Below, piece after piece: positions 62,801 to 64,000 of a DNA stretch of 64,000 nucleotides. Below the pieces are notes generated by a model. The model was not told the origin of the DNA. It saw only the letters and a list, made by a program, of their open reading frames with translations, and made no database searches. The position numbers were made by a program, and so were the translations under genes. The DNA lies in NCBI GenBank assembly GCA_013399115.1, contig VXAA01004298.1:1029460-1093459 (forward strand), read 5' to 3'. Each line of letters opens with the position of its first letter. Position 1 is the stretch's first letter. This DNA is from Anseranas semipalmata. Taxonomy: Eukaryota > Chordata > Aves > Anseriformes > Anseranatidae.

Positions 62801-63498
62801 AACTTTAGGCAAGTCATTTCATTATATGTGTTTTAGTTACCCTGTTTGGGATGTGAAGATAAAGACACTGTAAGACCAGATTCAGATTGTCTAATTGCTC
62901 TAAATTTCTCTAAATTCCTTTGTCCAGTATTTTTCCAGGCAACCATTTCCATGGCTGACAGTAGGAAACAAAGTACAAAAACTGAGGTAGAAATTAGGCT
63001 GAACTCAAACCCCTAGCCTCCTTTGAAGTGTCTTCAATTTAAGGAAAGGAAAAACACAGCACGAGTCACATACTACTGTAAGTATGTATGACAAAAGTTT
63101 GGGTGTCAATCTTGTACAACCTGCTCATAGAAAAGCCATGTTTATATCATGATGGATAAGAAACAAAGACTATATGTAGCACTTGCTAGGTATTTGCAAT
63201 ATATGGCAAACTATGGAAGAAATCCTGATGGAAGAAAAGAAAATCTTCTTTCTTATAAATAGATCATTCTCTCTGGAAAGCAGTTTGGGGAAACCACAAC
63301 CTTGTAAACTTGCACCATGTGCAATAGGCATGTCATGGAAAAAATCTATTTTGACATTTTCTAAGTGAAGCATTTTGATTTTTAATTTGAAGTCTTATTT
63401 TGGGACCAGCTTTAACACATGCAAATTTGTTTTTAAATATTTAGTGTTGAATAAAATGTTTTATTCAGTCAAAAAGTCTTTGTTTCCTCTTTCCCTAG
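59821..63498. other. last intron
   Basis: About 3.7 kb. Short CA/TG runs at 60,427-60,456 form a small inverted repeat. No transposon or further exon supported. Confidence 0.45.
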
Positions 63499-63653
63499 GA
63501 TTTATGTTTTGCCATGCAACCAGAAACATACTTGTTTCAGGTCACCCAGTAGCATTTTTTCTAGAAGATCTGCACAGCCCTGCTCATGGAATATTTGAAA
63601 ACTTGCAGAAAATTTATCCAACTGTAGTACAGAATAAAATGAAGACTGCATAA
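63499..63653 (+). CDS. terminal coding exon of the main + gene
   Basis: A very strong acceptor (tttgtttcctctttccctag|ga) opens 50 codons and a TAA: FMFCHATRNILVSGHPVAFF, LEDLHSPAHGIFENLQKIYP, TVVQNKMKTA, stop. Entry phase 1 fits 59,689. The tail is a mix of hydrophobic and polar residues with a basic end. No known C-terminal motif recognised. Confidence 0.8.
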
Positions 63654-63890
63654 CTCATCATATGTAACTAGTACCAATACGCCTATACATTTAACAACAA
63701 ATTTAGGATCTGCTATTCCTAAATGCCGATGTCCTACTGAACCTAGGAGGACTATTTGCATACTTCTGATTAGATGTCTTCCTAAATGTTTCGCCAAGTC
63801 AAAGTACATGAAGTAAATGACAACGTCAGAAAACTGTTGAGTAACTTGACAGTTATCACCCAATTCTTTAAATAAATTACATGAACACTT
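63654..63890 (+). promoter_or_regulatory. 3' UTR with polyadenylation signal
   Basis: A canonical AATAAA at 63,871-63,876, 217 bases past the stop codon, followed within 25 bases by T/C-rich sequence (tttcacctctttcttccc). Another AATAAA at 63,633-63,638 lies inside the coding exon just before the stop. The exact cleavage site is inferred. Confidence 0.6.
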
Positions 63891-64000
63891 TCACCTCTTT
63901 CTTCCCTTTTGGCACCAAAGTTTTGACTTAAAACGGTTCCTCTTCTTTAGAAAGAAGAAATGAATTTGACTTGTGATGACTGACTGGTATCTCCTGTTCT

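Overview
The window looks like bird (sauropsid) nuclear DNA. It is AT-rich and mostly non-coding, has no operon-like layout, and carries several CR1 LINE fragments of clearly different ages. CR1 3' ends with the hallmark 'ggttggaa...' or 'gaccagatga...' tails, and reverse-transcriptase remnants, can be read directly. No tRNA, rRNA, CRISPR array, integrated virus or bacterial-style gene was seen.

The main content is one interrupted protein-coding gene on the + strand. I found it by pairing splice acceptors and donors around open frames and checking that intron phases agree. The best part runs from 38,974 to 63,653: eleven candidate exons whose phases fit at every junction (1>1, 1>0, 0>0, 0>2, 2>1, 1>1, 1>0, 0>0, 0>1, 1>1, 1>stop). 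It ends in a TAA at 63,651-63,653, with an AATAAA signal about 220 bases downstream. The encoded stretch is about 540 residues: leucine-rich and probably helical through the middle, then a polar Ser/Glu/Asp-rich linker, then a more compact C-terminal tail. I cannot name the family. Weaker upstream exons at 10,166, 11,559, 13,554, 33,545 and 38,474 also keep phase and would give about 660 residues in all.

A CpG island at about 7.2-7.8 kb is the only promoter-like region and lies just upstream of the first phase-compatible exons. Two candidate exons on the opposite strand (2,644-2,781 and 1,243-1,448) also keep phase with each other, so a divergent promoter serving two genes is possible. That is inference, and two competing + strand candidates at 868-974 and 2,864-2,985 conflict with it.

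Layout: 1-7 kb, candidate minus-strand exons in otherwise featureless DNA; 7.2-7.8 kb, CpG island; 8-33.5 kb, mostly long introns with CR1 copies at 15.1, 18.4-19.5, 24.5-25.3 and 31.8-32.4 kb, plus a pentanucleotide and an 11-bp minisatellite; 33.5-63.9 kb, the main exon series, interrupted by CR1 fragments at 42.3, 44.1 and 54.1 kb and by AT-rich blocks that may be conserved regulatory DNA. The CR1 at 44.1 kb has an inverted 5' part next to a correctly oriented 3' tail, as expected from twin priming.
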